From: Diphasiastrum complanatum
Taxonomy: Eukaryota > Streptophyta > Lycopodiopsida > Lycopodiales > Lycopodiaceae
Assembly (NCBI GenBank): GCA_029204225.1
Contig: CM055109.1
Coordinates: 43,091,054-43,155,053 of the forward strand
DNA: 64,000 nucleotides
Reading direction: 5' to 3'
Shown here: positions 31,470 through 42,756 of the stretch, piece after piece
How positions within the stretch are numbered: the stretch's first letter is position 1
How the letters are laid out: every line of letters starts with the position of its first letter
The notes under the pieces: model-generated
What the model saw: only the letters and a program-made list of their open reading frames with translations
Database searches by the model: none
Told to the model about the DNA's origin: nothing
Made by a program: the position numbers and the translations under genes

Positions 31470-32905
31470 TTGAAAGCCCATGTTGTACCACCAAACCATG
31501 CTTTTAGCCATTTCCTCCTCTGACTCGGATTTTGGACATTGCTCCTTTGACAGCTTCAAACCAGGGTCGAGTGAGAAGTGGTTCAGTTTGCACTTGGCCA
31601 TTCCATATTTTTTCAATACATTGGTGAGATATCTCTGCTGGCTGATGAAAGTCTACCTACTGGGTCGAATTTAAAAAATCTGAATTCCAAGACAGTAGTG
31701 TGCAGGACCCATATCTATCATCTTGTATTCTTGTGCTAACAAGCATTTGGTATCCTCCAACAAATTTAAATTGTTACTAAACAGTAACGTGTCATCAACA
31801 TAAAGAGTGATGATTATGAAGGAATTTGATATAGATTTAAAATAAACATTTGAGTCTGTCAAGTTTGGAAAAAAATCATTTTCGAGTAGAAATGTATTTA
31901 TTTTCTGAAACCAGACTTTTGGAGATTGTTTTAAACCATACAGAGCTTTGTGAATTTAACATATTCTTTAGCTCATATCCTTCTGGCTGGGACATGTAGA
32001 TCTCTTCTTCAATGATGCCATTGAGGAATGCAGTTTGGACATCCATTTGGTGAACTTCGAGGTCGGTTGTAGCTGCATAGGAAAGAAGTAAACGAATTGA
32101 AGCATACTTTACCACATAACTAAAGGTTTTTGAATAATTCAGATCTGGAATCTGAGAGAAGCCTTTAACTACCAATATGTTCTTGTATCAATTTATTTTT
32201 CCTTCAACATCATACTTCACCTTGAACAACCACTTGCATGGGATCGGATTTTGAACATTTGGTAGCTCAATTACAATCCACATTTGATTCTCAATCAAAG
32301 AATAAAATTCTACATCCATGGCTGCTTTCCACTAGTAAGCATCAAGTGTTGACATTGCCTCATCAACTGTCTGGTTCCTGCACAAAATAATAGGCCGGAT
32401 CATCCATGAATCGAGATGGAGGCTATTTGGGTTGATGTGATCATCTGGGTGATTTTGTTTTTTCGAGTTAGTATCGATTTTCTGTTGTTTGACCTTTGGG
32501 TCGAATTTCGAATTTTCGATCCTTGGATCAGATTTTAAATTTTCATTTCTTCTTGGATCAAATTTTGACTGTTCGATTATTGGGTCAGATTTTTCTGGAG
32601 TTTTTCCCTTGTGGTCAAAAAAGTGGTCTTCCATGAATATGACATCTCTGCTCATGAATGTCTTCGGAGTGATCAGGTTGTAGAGCTTGTATGTCTTGTG
32701 ATCTGGAGAGTAGCCAATGAAAATCAAAAAATTTGAAAGTATCAGATTTATTCTTCAAAAAGTAAGCAGCAGTTCTCCTAGAGAAGTCATCAATAAAAGT
32801 CAGAAAATAAAAGCTCTCCTTGTGGAAGGAGTTTGCATTGGCCCACAAAGGTCACTTTGTACAAGATTGGGCCTTGGCATTCTGCGAGTAAACTTTTTGT
32901 GAGAA
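31470..32905 (-). pseudogene. Cop5 integrase and RT fragment (M)
   Basis: From 32905 leftward: integrase DLCGPMQTPS-like start and YFLTFIDDFSRRTAAYFLKNKSD, a jump to the C-terminal MIFIGYSPDHKTYKLYN and SRDVIFMED, a linker with repeated SDPxIExSKFDP units, then RT ASIRLLLSYAATTDLEVHQMDVQTAFLNGIIEEEIYMSQPEGYE, LYVDDTLLFSN (catalytic motif kept) and YCLGIQIF, ending near 31470 in late RT. Multiple frameshifts. The integrase core between the first Asp block and the C-terminus is deleted. Confidence 0.85.
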
Positions 32906-32929
32906 AAAAAAAATTGAATGTTTCTTAAT

Positions 32930-33262
32930 CAGAATTGTGCCAAAATTTGGAAGTTAAAAAACATTTTTGGCCTTGTGCTAGAAAAAGAAAAAAAAAACAT
33001 TTGACTGAATCACTTGGCACACCGGCATGCCAAGTGATTTGGAAACAAAAAAATTTCTTGCAGCCGACCGCCTTAGCATGCCAACGTGCTAAGGTGGTTG
33101 GCTACTAGGATATATTTTTTGTTTTGTTTTGCAGCCCACCACCATAGCACGCCGGCGTGCTAAGGTGGTCGGCTAAACAAATTTTTTTTTTTTACTTGGC
33201 ATGCCGACGTGCCAAGTGATTCAGTCAAAAATTTTAACTATGTGCCAAACCACAATTCTTAC
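32930..33262. mobile_element. Foldback element with nested palindromes
   Basis: The ends form long imperfect inverted repeats: AGAATTGTG...AGTTAAAA on the left and its complement near 33236-33262. Inside them is a near-perfect inverted pair TTTGACTGAATCACTTGGCA (about 33000 and 33232). Each arm contains smaller palindromes (CTTGGCACACCGGCATGCCAAG, CTTAGCATGCCAACGTGCTAAG). The centre holds two near-copies of AGCACGCCGGCGTGCTAAGGTGGT-type sequence in direct order. No coding capacity. It lies within or next to fragment M. Confidence 0.75.
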
Positions 33263-33449
33263 TAATAAACATTCAAGTAGTGGCATACAAAAGATAGGAC
33301 ACCATGTGCTATCTTTTTATTGACTCATGGCAAGAAAGAAACTCGCAAAAAATTTACTCATAGAATGTCAAAACCCTACAAGATCTAGCAAATCTCTAGA
33401 AGTATGAACAAAATCTAAAGTAATAGAGGAAAGATCTTGCACTAAGTTT
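33263..33449. other. Unassigned stretch between foldback element and LTR S
   Basis: AT-rich with no clear reading frame. It may belong to the copia element represented by M and U, but I cannot show this. Confidence 0.3.
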
Positions 33450-34627
33450 TGTGAAAAATGCAAAAATAAGCTTGGTAGAGGCCAAAAATCTTGTATATAG
33501 ATAAACACACATGTGTCAAGCCTGTTCCCACGTGTGAAAATAGTGTACTTGTCATGTACCATAATCATATATGTTGTACATATGATTTAATTCAAGTTCT
33601 AGTGGCTAAAATGGCCAAAAACTAGTTTTCTAGATAAATGACACATGGCATCAATCTATTGATTGCATGTTGCACATCCTCTGGTTAGGTGTCATATCCC
33701 ATGTGTAGAGGACAGCTCACACGTGTGGAATAAGCTGAAGTAGGCAAATTTTGACTTCTAGAAGATTTCCAAATAGATCTTCATATAGAAGAAAAATGGA
33801 CCAAAAGTGCCCAAAATAGAAGGTTTTGTCCAAGTGTCAGTTTTGCATGATGAATCATTATATGACAAAGCACCTTCACACATGTGGGATCAGAGGGATG
33901 ATCAATACCACGAGATTCCACTTATTGTATATATAGAGCCACATTTGGCCATAATCAGTGTGAGACACCAATCTTGGTTTTGGAAGCAATTTTGAGTGAT
34001 TCTCTCCATTTGTCTACATTTGTTTTGATTGTTTTGAGATTCTATCAATGTGTACTTGATTTTCAGGTTGGAGTCCGTACTCAGACAGTGTTTCACACGT
34101 GTGAAACCAGAAAGTACACCTACCTTCAATTAATGATTGTTTTGACTTCTAGAAGATTTCCAAGTAGATCTCCATATAGAAGGAAAATGGACCAAAAGTG
34201 CTCAAAATAGAAGGTTTTGTCCAAGTGTCAATTTTGCATGATGAATCATCATATGAAAAAACACCTTCACACATGTGGGATCAGAGGGATGATTAGTACC
34301 ACGAGCTCCCACTTATTGTATATATAGAGCCACATTTGGCCATAATCAGTGTGAGACACCAATCTTGGTTTTGGAAGCAATTTTGAGTGATTCTCCCCAT
34401 TTGTCTACATTTGTTTTGATTCTTTTGAGGTTCTATCAATGTGTACTTGATTTTCAGGTTGGAGTCCGTACTCGGACAATGTTTCACATGTGTGAAACTA
34501 GAAAGTACACCTACCTTCAATTAATGATTGTTCTTGTTAGGATTTTGTGTCTAGAGAGGATAGAGAGAAAAATTGATTCGTTCCAAAATCAAGAAATTCT
34601 CCCAATATTACTAAAACAGTGTTCACA
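33450..34627 (+). repeat. LTR S (Cop2-like) with internal tandem duplication
   Basis: It runs from TGTGAAAAATG to GTGTTCACA, 1,178 bp. It is related to LTR V in opposite orientation. A 391-bp segment occurs twice in direct tandem, and without one copy the LTR would be about 787 bp, near the size of V. No PBS follows it, so it is a solo or 3' LTR. No 5-bp target duplication is visible. Confidence 0.75.
33750..34531 (+). repeat. Two 391-bp tandem copies of an LTR promoter block
   Basis: Units 33750-34140 and 34141-34531 start TTTGACTTCTAGAAG and end TTAATGATTG. They differ by a modest number of substitutions. Each carries a TATATATAGAGCC box (about 33939 and 34320) and a CACACGTGTG-type palindrome (TTTCACACGTGTGAAAC near 34090; CACATGTG in the second). 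Confidence 0.85.
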
Positions 34628-34850
34628 GCAAATGATTTGATTCAGAAGTAGAAAAAAGAGCTTGACTACTAGTAGAGTAACAGTGACTCAATTTGTGAAA
34701 GTAGCCACATCTTCTACCATAAGCTAGGTCTTTCCTAGACTTGTCAAGAATAGTGCAGCCCTCTATATTGAATTCGACCCTATGACCAGAATTAGTGATT
34801 CTGCTTATAGAAAGAAGATTTTTGGTAAGTTTTAAAATGTATAAAACATC
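34628..34850 (-). pseudogene. Copia post-protease fragment (U)
   Basis: EDVLYILKLTKNLLSISRI and TILDKSRKDLAYGRRCGYFHKL match the segment between protease and integrase. It is joined at about 34850-34860 to the RNase H of N and cut on the left by LTR S. It is probably part of the same Cop5 element as M; that is an inference from strand and order. Confidence 0.6.
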
Positions 34851-34854
34851 TTCT

Positions 34855-35684
34855 ATCCATCTTGTCACCTGCAAAACTTGAGTCCAAATATGCTCTTAAG
34901 CAAATATTAGCTCTTTCATAAACTATGCCAAAGTCTTTTGTAGCCGAGATGTATCTTAACACCCTTTTTGCTCCTTTCCAATGACATATTAATGGACTTT
35001 GCATGTATTGACTCAATTTGCCAACACAAAAACTAAGATATGGTCTAGTGATGGTTAAGTATATCAAGGAAGCAATAAGCATTCTATAGGTAGTGATGTC
35101 CTCAAAGGATGCTTTATCACTTTCCTTAGAAACTTTTACACTTAGTTCCATGGGAGTTTCAACTCCTTTACAATCAATCATGCCAAATTTTGCTAAGATT
35201 GATCTAGCATACTTAGATTGACATATGAAAGTAAAATCATTACTTCTAGTGACTTCTATTCCAAGTATAACTTTAAGAAGTCCTAGATCTACCATTCTAA
35301 GTTCACTAGACAAGGAAATTATCACATTTTTTATGCCATCTAGATCATTTCTTGTGAGTATAATGTCATCAACATATAAAACTAAGATAATGATCTTCCC
35401 ATCATTACATTTGTAGTACAATGATGGTTCATAAGAACTTACAACAAATCTAATGGAAATAAGATAGGAATGCAACCTAGAGTACCATGCTCTTGGTGCT
35501 TGCTTGAGTCCATAAAGACTCTTCTTCTACAAGAAACAAACCTTGTCTTCTTCTTCATCTTTGATGAAGCCCTCGGGTTGGCACATGTAGATTTCCTCTT
35601 TTAAGAATCCATTCAAGAAAGCATTTGTCACATCAAGTTGGAAGAGCTCCCATTTGAAAGAAGTAGCAAGACATATGATTAATC
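34855..35684 (-). pseudogene. Cop2 RT and RNase H start (N, distal part)
   Basis: From 35684 leftward: [68 protein letters not shown] (about 35360) and IDCKGVETPMELSVK. RNase H begins HWKGAKRVLRYISATKDF and AYLDSSFAGDKMDRR, then stops at the junction with U. The RT coding sequence continues, after removing the CACTA insertion, at 37869. Confidence 0.88.
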
Positions 35685-35693
35685 TACACTACA

Positions 35694-36135
35694 AGAATTG
35701 TCGCGATTTTCGACGAGATTTTCGACTTGAAATCGCGTTTTAATTTTTTTTTGAATCGACGCAGACATCAAAAAATGCATCGCTATAAGGTCGTCAGAAT
35801 CCGTCGCATTTAAAATCCGTTGGAATCCGATGCCAAGCCCAAAACCGGCAACCGGCCGGTAAAAACAAACCAGAGAGCATGCCACGTGGACATCGGATTC
35901 CAACGGCTCGGCCACGTGGACGTCGGAATCCGACGCCCACGTGGAAAAAAAAACAAAAAAAAAAATTTCTCTTTTTTTTTTTCTCTCTGCCACGTGGACG
36001 TCGAATTCCACGTGGCCGGGCCGTTGGAATCCGACATCCACGTGAAAAAAAAATTGAAAAAAAAATTTCACTTTTTTTTTTTTTCTGCCACGTGGATGTC
36101 GGATTCCGACGTCCACGTGGCCAGACGTGGCATAA
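35694..36135. repeat. Left subterminal repeats of the CACTA element
   Basis: Repeated GTCGGAATCCGAC-type palindromes and CCACGTGG blocks, separated by A/T runs, in both orientations. Such arrays are where CACTA transposase subunits bind. Overlapping long frames on both strands here result from the repeats, not from real coding. Confidence 0.8.
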
Positions 36136-37534
36136 AGAAAACCGTGGCAAAAACCAAACATACTCCAATCGACAGGAATTCGAAGTGCATACGAAAAATA
36201 AATGATTACGAAAAATGACATAGATGAAACGAACTGAAAATAGATAAAGCCATACCTATTTCTGAGTGCATATGCATGTAGCCGGAAAGCGAAGAAGTGC
36301 TAGTCATGAATGCTTCAATTGATTCTACTATGTTTGTCACTTTGCTTCTATCCTTTGCTAGGACAGAATTGCTCTCAACTAGAACACCCATGAGCGAGGG
36401 CTCCCGTTGTCAATAAATTAGTGAGTTCTCAATGGTCGTTGATAGATTAGCTTTAGACAACAGTTGCAAGCTCCATTTTCATGGTCGTGAAGGCTCAGTT
36501 AGCTGAGTCTCTGATCTAACAACTAGCTTAGTGATGGCTTTCCTTCATATCTAATACTCATAGGCGTAGTGAAGGCTTGCAAAGTAGTAGCAGCGCTGGT
36601 CAGATGTATTATAGAGGTAGCAATGTTAATAATCACATCTCTCAACTCTCTTTTGGAAATCAGCAATAATCCTTCAGTATTTTGGAAGTCAACGTTCAAT
36701 TCCTCAACAACTATAATGTGATTGAATGGTTAGATGGCTCACTCATCTAGCAACAATGGTAGGCCAGCTCTCCAACTATCTTGCAAGGAAAACTGGGTTC
36801 TAATTCATAGAGCAAAGATAATTAAGCACCCCATAGCCAAGATATCTCAAGCTTCCAACAAAAATAGTGAGTCAATGGCACTCTTCAAAGTTCATTTTGA
36901 GTTCTGATTTTCAACAGAAATGCCATCATACCGAGCACGCTTCACTAGCTTTCTCTAGTTGATATCTCATTTTAAATGTATCAGACAACGATGGATTACC
37001 CTTTATGGCTCGATAGGAAGTAGCAACAAGATAGCCATACTGGATCAATCAGTGAGAAAAAGTGGTAGCTCTACATCTTTGATGGTGGAGCTGGTTATGA
37101 TCTTCATTCAAACCTCAAGAGCTCTTAGTCTCACACTATTTCACAAAGAACATAACATTAAATCTGAACCCTAAAATTTACAAAAAACATAATATTAAAT
37201 CAAACTCTTCTATCTATATTTTCTTGCTCTCTCTCATGTCTCTCACACACATCCTTCTCTTCCTTTCTCATTCGCTCATGATCATAAATCACTACGACAC
37301 ATATTTGTGTTTAACTATACAAAATATACAATACAAGGAAGAAAGTGTACAAGAAAAAGTTACAAAGAAAGAAATCTTAGTTGCACATAACAAAACAAAA
37401 GAATCGTACTTGGAATGAGACAAATGGAATTGATAGAGTTGAGAAGAAGCGCCAAAAGCTGATCTCCAACAATCTCCTGCAAGAATAAAAAATAAGAAAA
37501 CCCACCCTAGAAAAATGACGCGACTTTGAGAATT
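36136..37534. other. Interior of the CACTA element
   Basis: About 1.4 kb with no recognisable transposase. Short frames (for example 36206-36391 minus and 36959-37174 plus) have no identifiable motif. It could hold decayed or captured sequence; I see nothing specific. Confidence 0.5.
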
Positions 37535-37850
37535 CGATCACGGATGTCGGATTCCGACATCTGTATTATCCGTCGGAATCCAACATCCGCTTTGTGCTTT
37601 TTTTTTTTTTTTGCACAGACAGGTGACGTCATCCATTTAAAAAGTTGTAGTCTCCGAAATGGAATGTCGGATTCCGACATTTTTTTTGGTAGTCGAAATC
37701 CGACGTTTGTTAAAAAAAAAAAATTCGGCAAATTTTTTTTTTTCGGCAATTTTTTTTTTTTTGTGTCGGATTTCGACGTATTATTATGTCGGATTCCGAC
37801 GGATTATGAAATTTTTTTTAATCCGTCGGAACCTTGTGTCGGAAATCACG
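37535..37850. repeat. Right subterminal repeats of the CACTA element
   Basis: Multiple ATGTCGGATTCCGACAT-like palindromes and poly(T) runs, mirroring the left array. CCACGTGG blocks, common on the left, are absent here. Confidence 0.8.
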
Positions 37851-37868
37851 CATTTTGTTGTTGTGCTA

Positions 37869-38161
37869 ATGGTCACAATCTTTGAATCAGGTGCAAAGGT
37901 TTCATCATATTCTATGCCTTTGACTTGCAAAAAACCTTTTGCTACAAGTCTAGCTTTATACTTATGAATAGAACCATCTGGATTATATTTCAATCTATAT
38001 ATACATTTACAAGTAAGAGGCTTCTTTCCATAAGGTAAATCAACAAGCTTCCAAGTTTGATTTTCCATTAATGCATCAAACTCTACTTGCATAGCTTTCC
38101 TCCAATATTGAGACTTATTTGCTTCCTCAAAACTAGTTGGTTTCTCAAGCATAGTAGTCAA
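37869..38161 (-). pseudogene. Cop2 RT start (N, proximal part)
   Basis: From 38161 leftward: LEKPTSFEEANKSQYWRKAMQ, LVDLPYGKKPLTCKCIYRLKYNPDGSI, KYKARLVAKGFLQVKGIEYDETFAP. It is interrupted at 37868 by the CACTA element and resumes at 35684. Confidence 0.9.
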
Positions 38162-39290
38162 GAAAGTATAAGAGTTGAGTAGTTAAGAATCTTCTCTTTG
38201 CTCCCCTTTGTCACTATAAGTGAGCCTTGATGGCTCAATCCTTGTCCTTGTTGATCTTTTTGGCACCCTTGGACTTTGAGTAAGTTCCACTTGGTCTTCA
38301 TCTTCATGAAGCTCCTCCTCGGCCATAACATGATCCTTGACAAGTTGAGTGTTGTTGGAAGTCACCTTTCCTTTGGCTTGAAGAGATTCATCAAAAAGTA
38401 CATCTCTACTTACAACAATTTTTTGGTAATAGGATCAAATATCCTATAAGCTTTCTTGCTTTCACTATAACCAACAAAGATGCCTTTGAAAGAAGTGGCA
38501 TCTTCCTTTTTCCTTGTTTCTAAAGGAATATGTACATAACAAGTACATCCAAAAACCTTCAAATCACTAAGATTTGGCTTTTTTCCAAAGAATACTTCAT
38601 AAGGTGTAAGTCCTTTAATGGCACTATTAGTCACTTTATTCCATAGAAAGTTTGCACATAAAATAGCTTCTCTCCAAAATGAAATAAAAAGGAATGCATA
38701 TAATCTCATAGCTTTAGCACACTCACATAGTGTCCTATTCTTTCTCTCAGCTACTCCATTTTGTTGTGGAGTATATGTGCAAGTAAACTCTCTCCTAATG
38801 CCATTAGTTTCACAAAACTCTTTCATCCTATTGGAGATGTACTCCCCTCCATTATCACTTCTTCTTACTTTCAAGCTAGTATTAAGTTGCTTTTCCACAA
38901 GAGTTTTGAACTTTACAAAGGACTCAAAAACTTCACTTTTCTTAGACAAGAGATAAACCCAAGAGTATCTTGATCTATCATCAATAAAAGTGACATACAT
39001 AAGAGCTCCACCATTTGATTCATGTGAAAATGAATGAACATCCGAGTGTATAAGGTCAAGAGGAGAGTTAGATCTTGTCAAAGATCTCTTGAAAGATAGC
39101 TTATGAGATTTGGAGAGTCCACAAGCTTCACAAAGCTTTCCACACTTGGATATGGTTTTGGAAAGTCCACTTGCTAGCTCCTTTGTCACCATGGTCTCCA
39201 TAGCTTTGTAGTTAGGATGACCTAACCTTTTGTGTCATAATTCCACTTGAGTGAGCTCCTCCCTTGCCATGTTCACACTTCCATCACATT
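38162..39290 (-). pseudogene. Cop2 integrase and linker (N)
   Basis: From about 39290 leftward: zinc domain (Asn-to-His side decayed, then KCGKLCEACGLSKSHK), core HSDVHSFSHESNGGALMYVTFIDDRSRYSW, VRRSDNGGEYISN, NGVAERKNRTLCECAKAM (all three catalytic residues present), C-terminal FGCTCYVHIPLETRKKEDATSF and FVGYSESKKAYRIFDP. The frame changes near 38410; the linker with PSRLTYSDKGE follows. The integrase core itself is open over 263 codons. Confidence 0.88.
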
Positions 39291-40550
39291 AGCATCCAAT
39301 TTGAATAACTTCTATTACTTGAAACCATTAGCAATACATTTTTCATCTTTCAAGATAGAACATGTTCCATGCTTGAAATGTACATCTAATCCACTATCCA
39401 TAAGTTGTCCTACACTCAACAAGTTCTTTGTAATTGAAGGTACATAAAGAACATTGTCTAGATCTACTTTTTTAGATGATCCTAGACATAAAGGAATGGA
39501 TCCAGCACCTACAATCTCACATTCTTGATCACTTACAGTGAAGCTAAATCTCTTAGAACTATTGTAAGAAAGTATATTAGAAAAGTAGTCTTTTTGGTGA
39601 GTCATGTGAGAGGTTGCCCCACTATCAATCCACCAAGTGTCTTGACTAGATGTTTGTGGTGAAGATACCATCAAAGATAGATTGCCTTCTTCCTCCTCCT
39701 CCTCAAGCACAAGATTGCCTTGATTGTCCTTCTCTTGGGCATTCTTCTTCTTGTAGCACTCAGATGCAAAATGTCCCTTTTTTTCACAAAAGAAACACTT
39801 TAGCTTCTTCTTGTCCTTCTTGCTCTTGCCTTTGGAACTTGATGCTCCATCTTTGCTCTCCATCTCCATGTCTTGAGTCTTCTTGGATGGAAACTTCTTC
39901 TTCTTGCCTTTCAAGGAAAAGTTAGCTTTTTCATCACCATCATTCAAAGATAAGGAACTCATCCTACTTTTGATATGAAGCATTCTACTCTCCTCACTTA
40001 TAAACACACTTTGAAGTTTTTCAATACTAGGAAGTGAATCTTGAATAGCAAAGGTTTGAACAAGATTGGAATAATCATCTCCTAATCCATTCAAAATGAT
40101 TTGAACTAATTCATCATCTTTGATTTTATCATCTATAGAAGACAACTCCTTATTCAAAGATTTGATCCTAAAGACATAATTTTGGGCACTTTCACTACTT
40201 CCTTTCATGCTTTGAAGGATTTGATTCCTAAGCATGAGTATCCTTGAAGTATTCTTGGATCCATAAATTGCTTATAATGAATCTCATGCCTCTTTGGATT
40301 TGGTACAAGATGAGATTTCCTTCAAAAGTTCATTACTTACATTCATCTTTGTGCAATGTAACGCAACTCTACATCTCTTTTTGTACTTTGCCAATTCAAC
40401 TCCTCCTTGGGGTTCTACTTCCACCTCAAGTACTATGTCATAAAGATCATGAAGTATAAGCAAAGGCTCCATTCAAACTATCCAAGTAGCATAATTAGTG
40501 GATGTAAGTCTTTCACTAGCTTCAAGCAAAAAACCACCCATTGATGCCAT
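39291..40550 (-). pseudogene. Cop2 gag and protease (N)
   Basis: Start at the ATG near 40550 (MASMGGFLLEASERLTSTNYATW). Gag: LYDIVLEVEVEPQGG, MNVSNELLKEISSCTKSKEA, then a stop near 40283 and another frame with VFRIKSLNKEL and LNGLGDDYSNLVQTFAI. Zinc knuckle CFFCEKKGHFASEC, protease WWIDSGATSHMTHQ and LYVPSITKNLLSVGQL. Immediately upstream of the ATG the sequence switches to gypsy F, so leader and 5' LTR are lost. Confidence 0.88.
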
Positions 40551-42756
40551 AGTAGTCCGGAGAGCACCTCGCATGGAAATATTGAAATCAACACAAATAG
40601 CGTTTTGTCCATTCAACCCCAGGATCATACAACAGAAGAGAAATCAATACAGACCTCCTACATGTATCATCAAGGGGCACCGAATGTAGCACCGTGCTTG
40701 GAACGCCGATGAATCAGCAACGCATGGCACTACCTGCACCACCTAGGCCTTCTAACAATCAAGTGACTCATGTGAATATGGTAGTAGCAGAACAAAAGCC
40801 ACCATTCCAACCTGAGTAGTAGTAGTGGTACGGTCCGGAAGAGGCATTTTTCGATCCGGCAAATGAATACTATGCGACCTATGTTGTGCACAACCTCAAC
40901 GTCAGGTAGGATCTATGGCTGCTATGGATGTGGCGAAGGCCACAAATTTGCTAAATGTCCTTATAAGGGATAGTATATGGCCTTTTGTAGAGAATGTGGA
41001 TACATGCATTGCTACAAGAACTGGCCAGTTAATCCTGGAACAAGTGCACCCTTGAATTTAATCACAATACAACCAACAGCGGTTCCATGAAGGATGCCAT
41101 GTGAAAGAAAAAAAACCCCCATGTTCCAGTGCTAGCAGTTACGTCAGTGAAGAAACAAAAGGGAGTGGCCCCATCACCACCTCCATCAATAGCAATGGTT
41201 GATGACCCACGAGAAGCTCCTATAGAATCTCAACCTATGGAAGAACTAGCACTGTCAGCGGCCTCCCCAGCGTGAACGAATCAAAATGATTGCTTGTATC
41301 ATTATGAACCACCGTTCCATATGGAAGTGCCAGAGGTCTCACACACAGACAAATGTGCTCACCAGTTTATTGTCTAGCCACATGAGCTTATCTCTTAGTG
41401 AGTTATTGTGGATTGCACCTCAAGCCAAGAGCATCCTAGCTGAATGGGCCAAAGCGGAACTAGAAATAGCAGCAAAAGAGCCCTTATATTGTGCGGGCTA
41501 CGAAGGAACGAGCAACATCCTCCATATCGGGACAGCACAAAAAAGTGAAGAACACAACATCACCCAGCCTATCAAGCATAAGAGGTTCAAGGATGAAGCA
41601 TTAGTGGTAGATGGAGGATCGGGTGTAAATTTGATCTCCACTACCCTGTAAGAAATGGGGTTTGCAAGGACTGAAACCAGCAAAATTTGTCATCAAGTTA
41701 GTAGATCAATACTGTGTAAAAGCAAAGGGTGTAGTTGATGACATACCAGTGAAAATAACGGGAATGCAGTTTGTAATCACCTTTGTGGTGATGGACATAC
41801 TTGAGTTCCCTTTTGCCTACCGCATTTTACTAGGAAGACCTTGGTTGAGAATCGCGCAAGTGGTTCACAACTGGGAACCAGAAAACTCACCTTCAAAAAC
41901 AGAGTAGGTTGTAAAGGTTGATCCAACCATGTGGGTGGTGAAATCAATTACACCAAAAGCTGATGATGGATCGTCCACCATTGATCACACAATTGATCAC
42001 CCAAGACAAGCCAGGGGAGGTCATTACAACTCTGAGACAAATATCTTGAGATGGACAGATGCATTGGCAACCGTTGACTGTATGGCTGGGCATGCTTGTC
42101 AATCGGATTTAGATCTAGAACCCATCACATCTTCACCCAAGTGCTATATCTTAGACACACTAATCACCTTTGGGATGAATATGATCAATGTAGCATGGCT
42201 GTCAACGGAAGCTATTGAGAACCTACAACATACGGACCCAGATCACTATGGAATGAAGAAAGTACCAACTCAGCCACTCACAGATCGCCTATGGCAAAAT
42301 TTTCCAAGGTGGATCCACCATAGACACCAATGAAAGAGAACCAGAGGAAACAATGCTACAGTCAAGTGATCTGATGGAGTGATCTATCGGAAGAAGCAAT
42401 AGTCGTGGTAGATATTGATCGTAATTATGAAGCAAATATCGCACCAGTTCCAAAGAAAGACAACAAGGATGAACCCAACTACATGGGTAGAAAAGAAAAA
42501 AAAAATGTTGGACTCTTTGAAGTCGGTTCGAATGGACCTAGATGTAGGGTCATCATCCTCATAGATGATTGATAATCCAAGGACTACAAATCGCACTAAG
42601 ATTAATATGTTGAAGGAGGAATCCCGTCAAACACCAGTCCACGAGTTGGATGATGTGGTAATCATGATGTCGCAAGCACAAAGAGAACCTGACTAAAATT
42701 AGAAATCAGCGGAACAAATCTTTGAAGGACTTGTGAGGACACAACCCATGAATCTA
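40551..42756 (+). pseudogene. Ty3/gypsy gag C-terminus and protease (F)
   Basis: Zinc knuckle CYGCGEGHKFAKC at about 40920-40958, followed by a second degenerate knuckle (CRECGYMHC). A protease with VVDGGSGVNLI at about 41607 follows; the usual DSGS reads DGGS. Then RILLGRPWL near 41830 and a charged linker toward RT (HDEYIL-like frames, many stops). Pro-rich frames lie between knuckle and protease. It is interrupted at 42757 by an LTR fragment and resumes at 43187. Confidence 0.8.

Larger units (their letters stand above)
35688..37865. mobile_element. CACTA (EnSpm/CMC) transposon, non-autonomous
   Basis: Left end CACTACAAGAATTGTCGCG; right end, read inward on the other strand, CACAACAACAAAATGCGTGA. 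It is flanked by 3-bp target duplications CTA (35685-35687 and 37866-37868). Removing it and one CTA gives ATTAATCTAATGGTCAC, the RT sequence expected from Cop2 copy I (ATTAATCTAATAGTTAC at 9153). At 2,178 bp it is too short for, and shows no frame matching, the usual TNP transposases, so it would need one supplied in trans. Confidence 0.93.

Noticed and set aside
34000-34520. Repeated short frames in the 391-bp units as a duplicated gene
   Set aside because: They occur on both strands within an LTR and have no domain; the duplication is explained as an LTR rearrangement.
33750-34531. Satellite or CRISPR-like array
   Set aside because: Only two units, no spacers, and the unit is LTR sequence in a eukaryotic setting.
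35679-36221. Long overlapping frames on both strands of the CACTA left end as transposase
   Set aside because: They are low-complexity translations of palindromic subterminal repeats and poly(A/T) runs, present equally in several frames.
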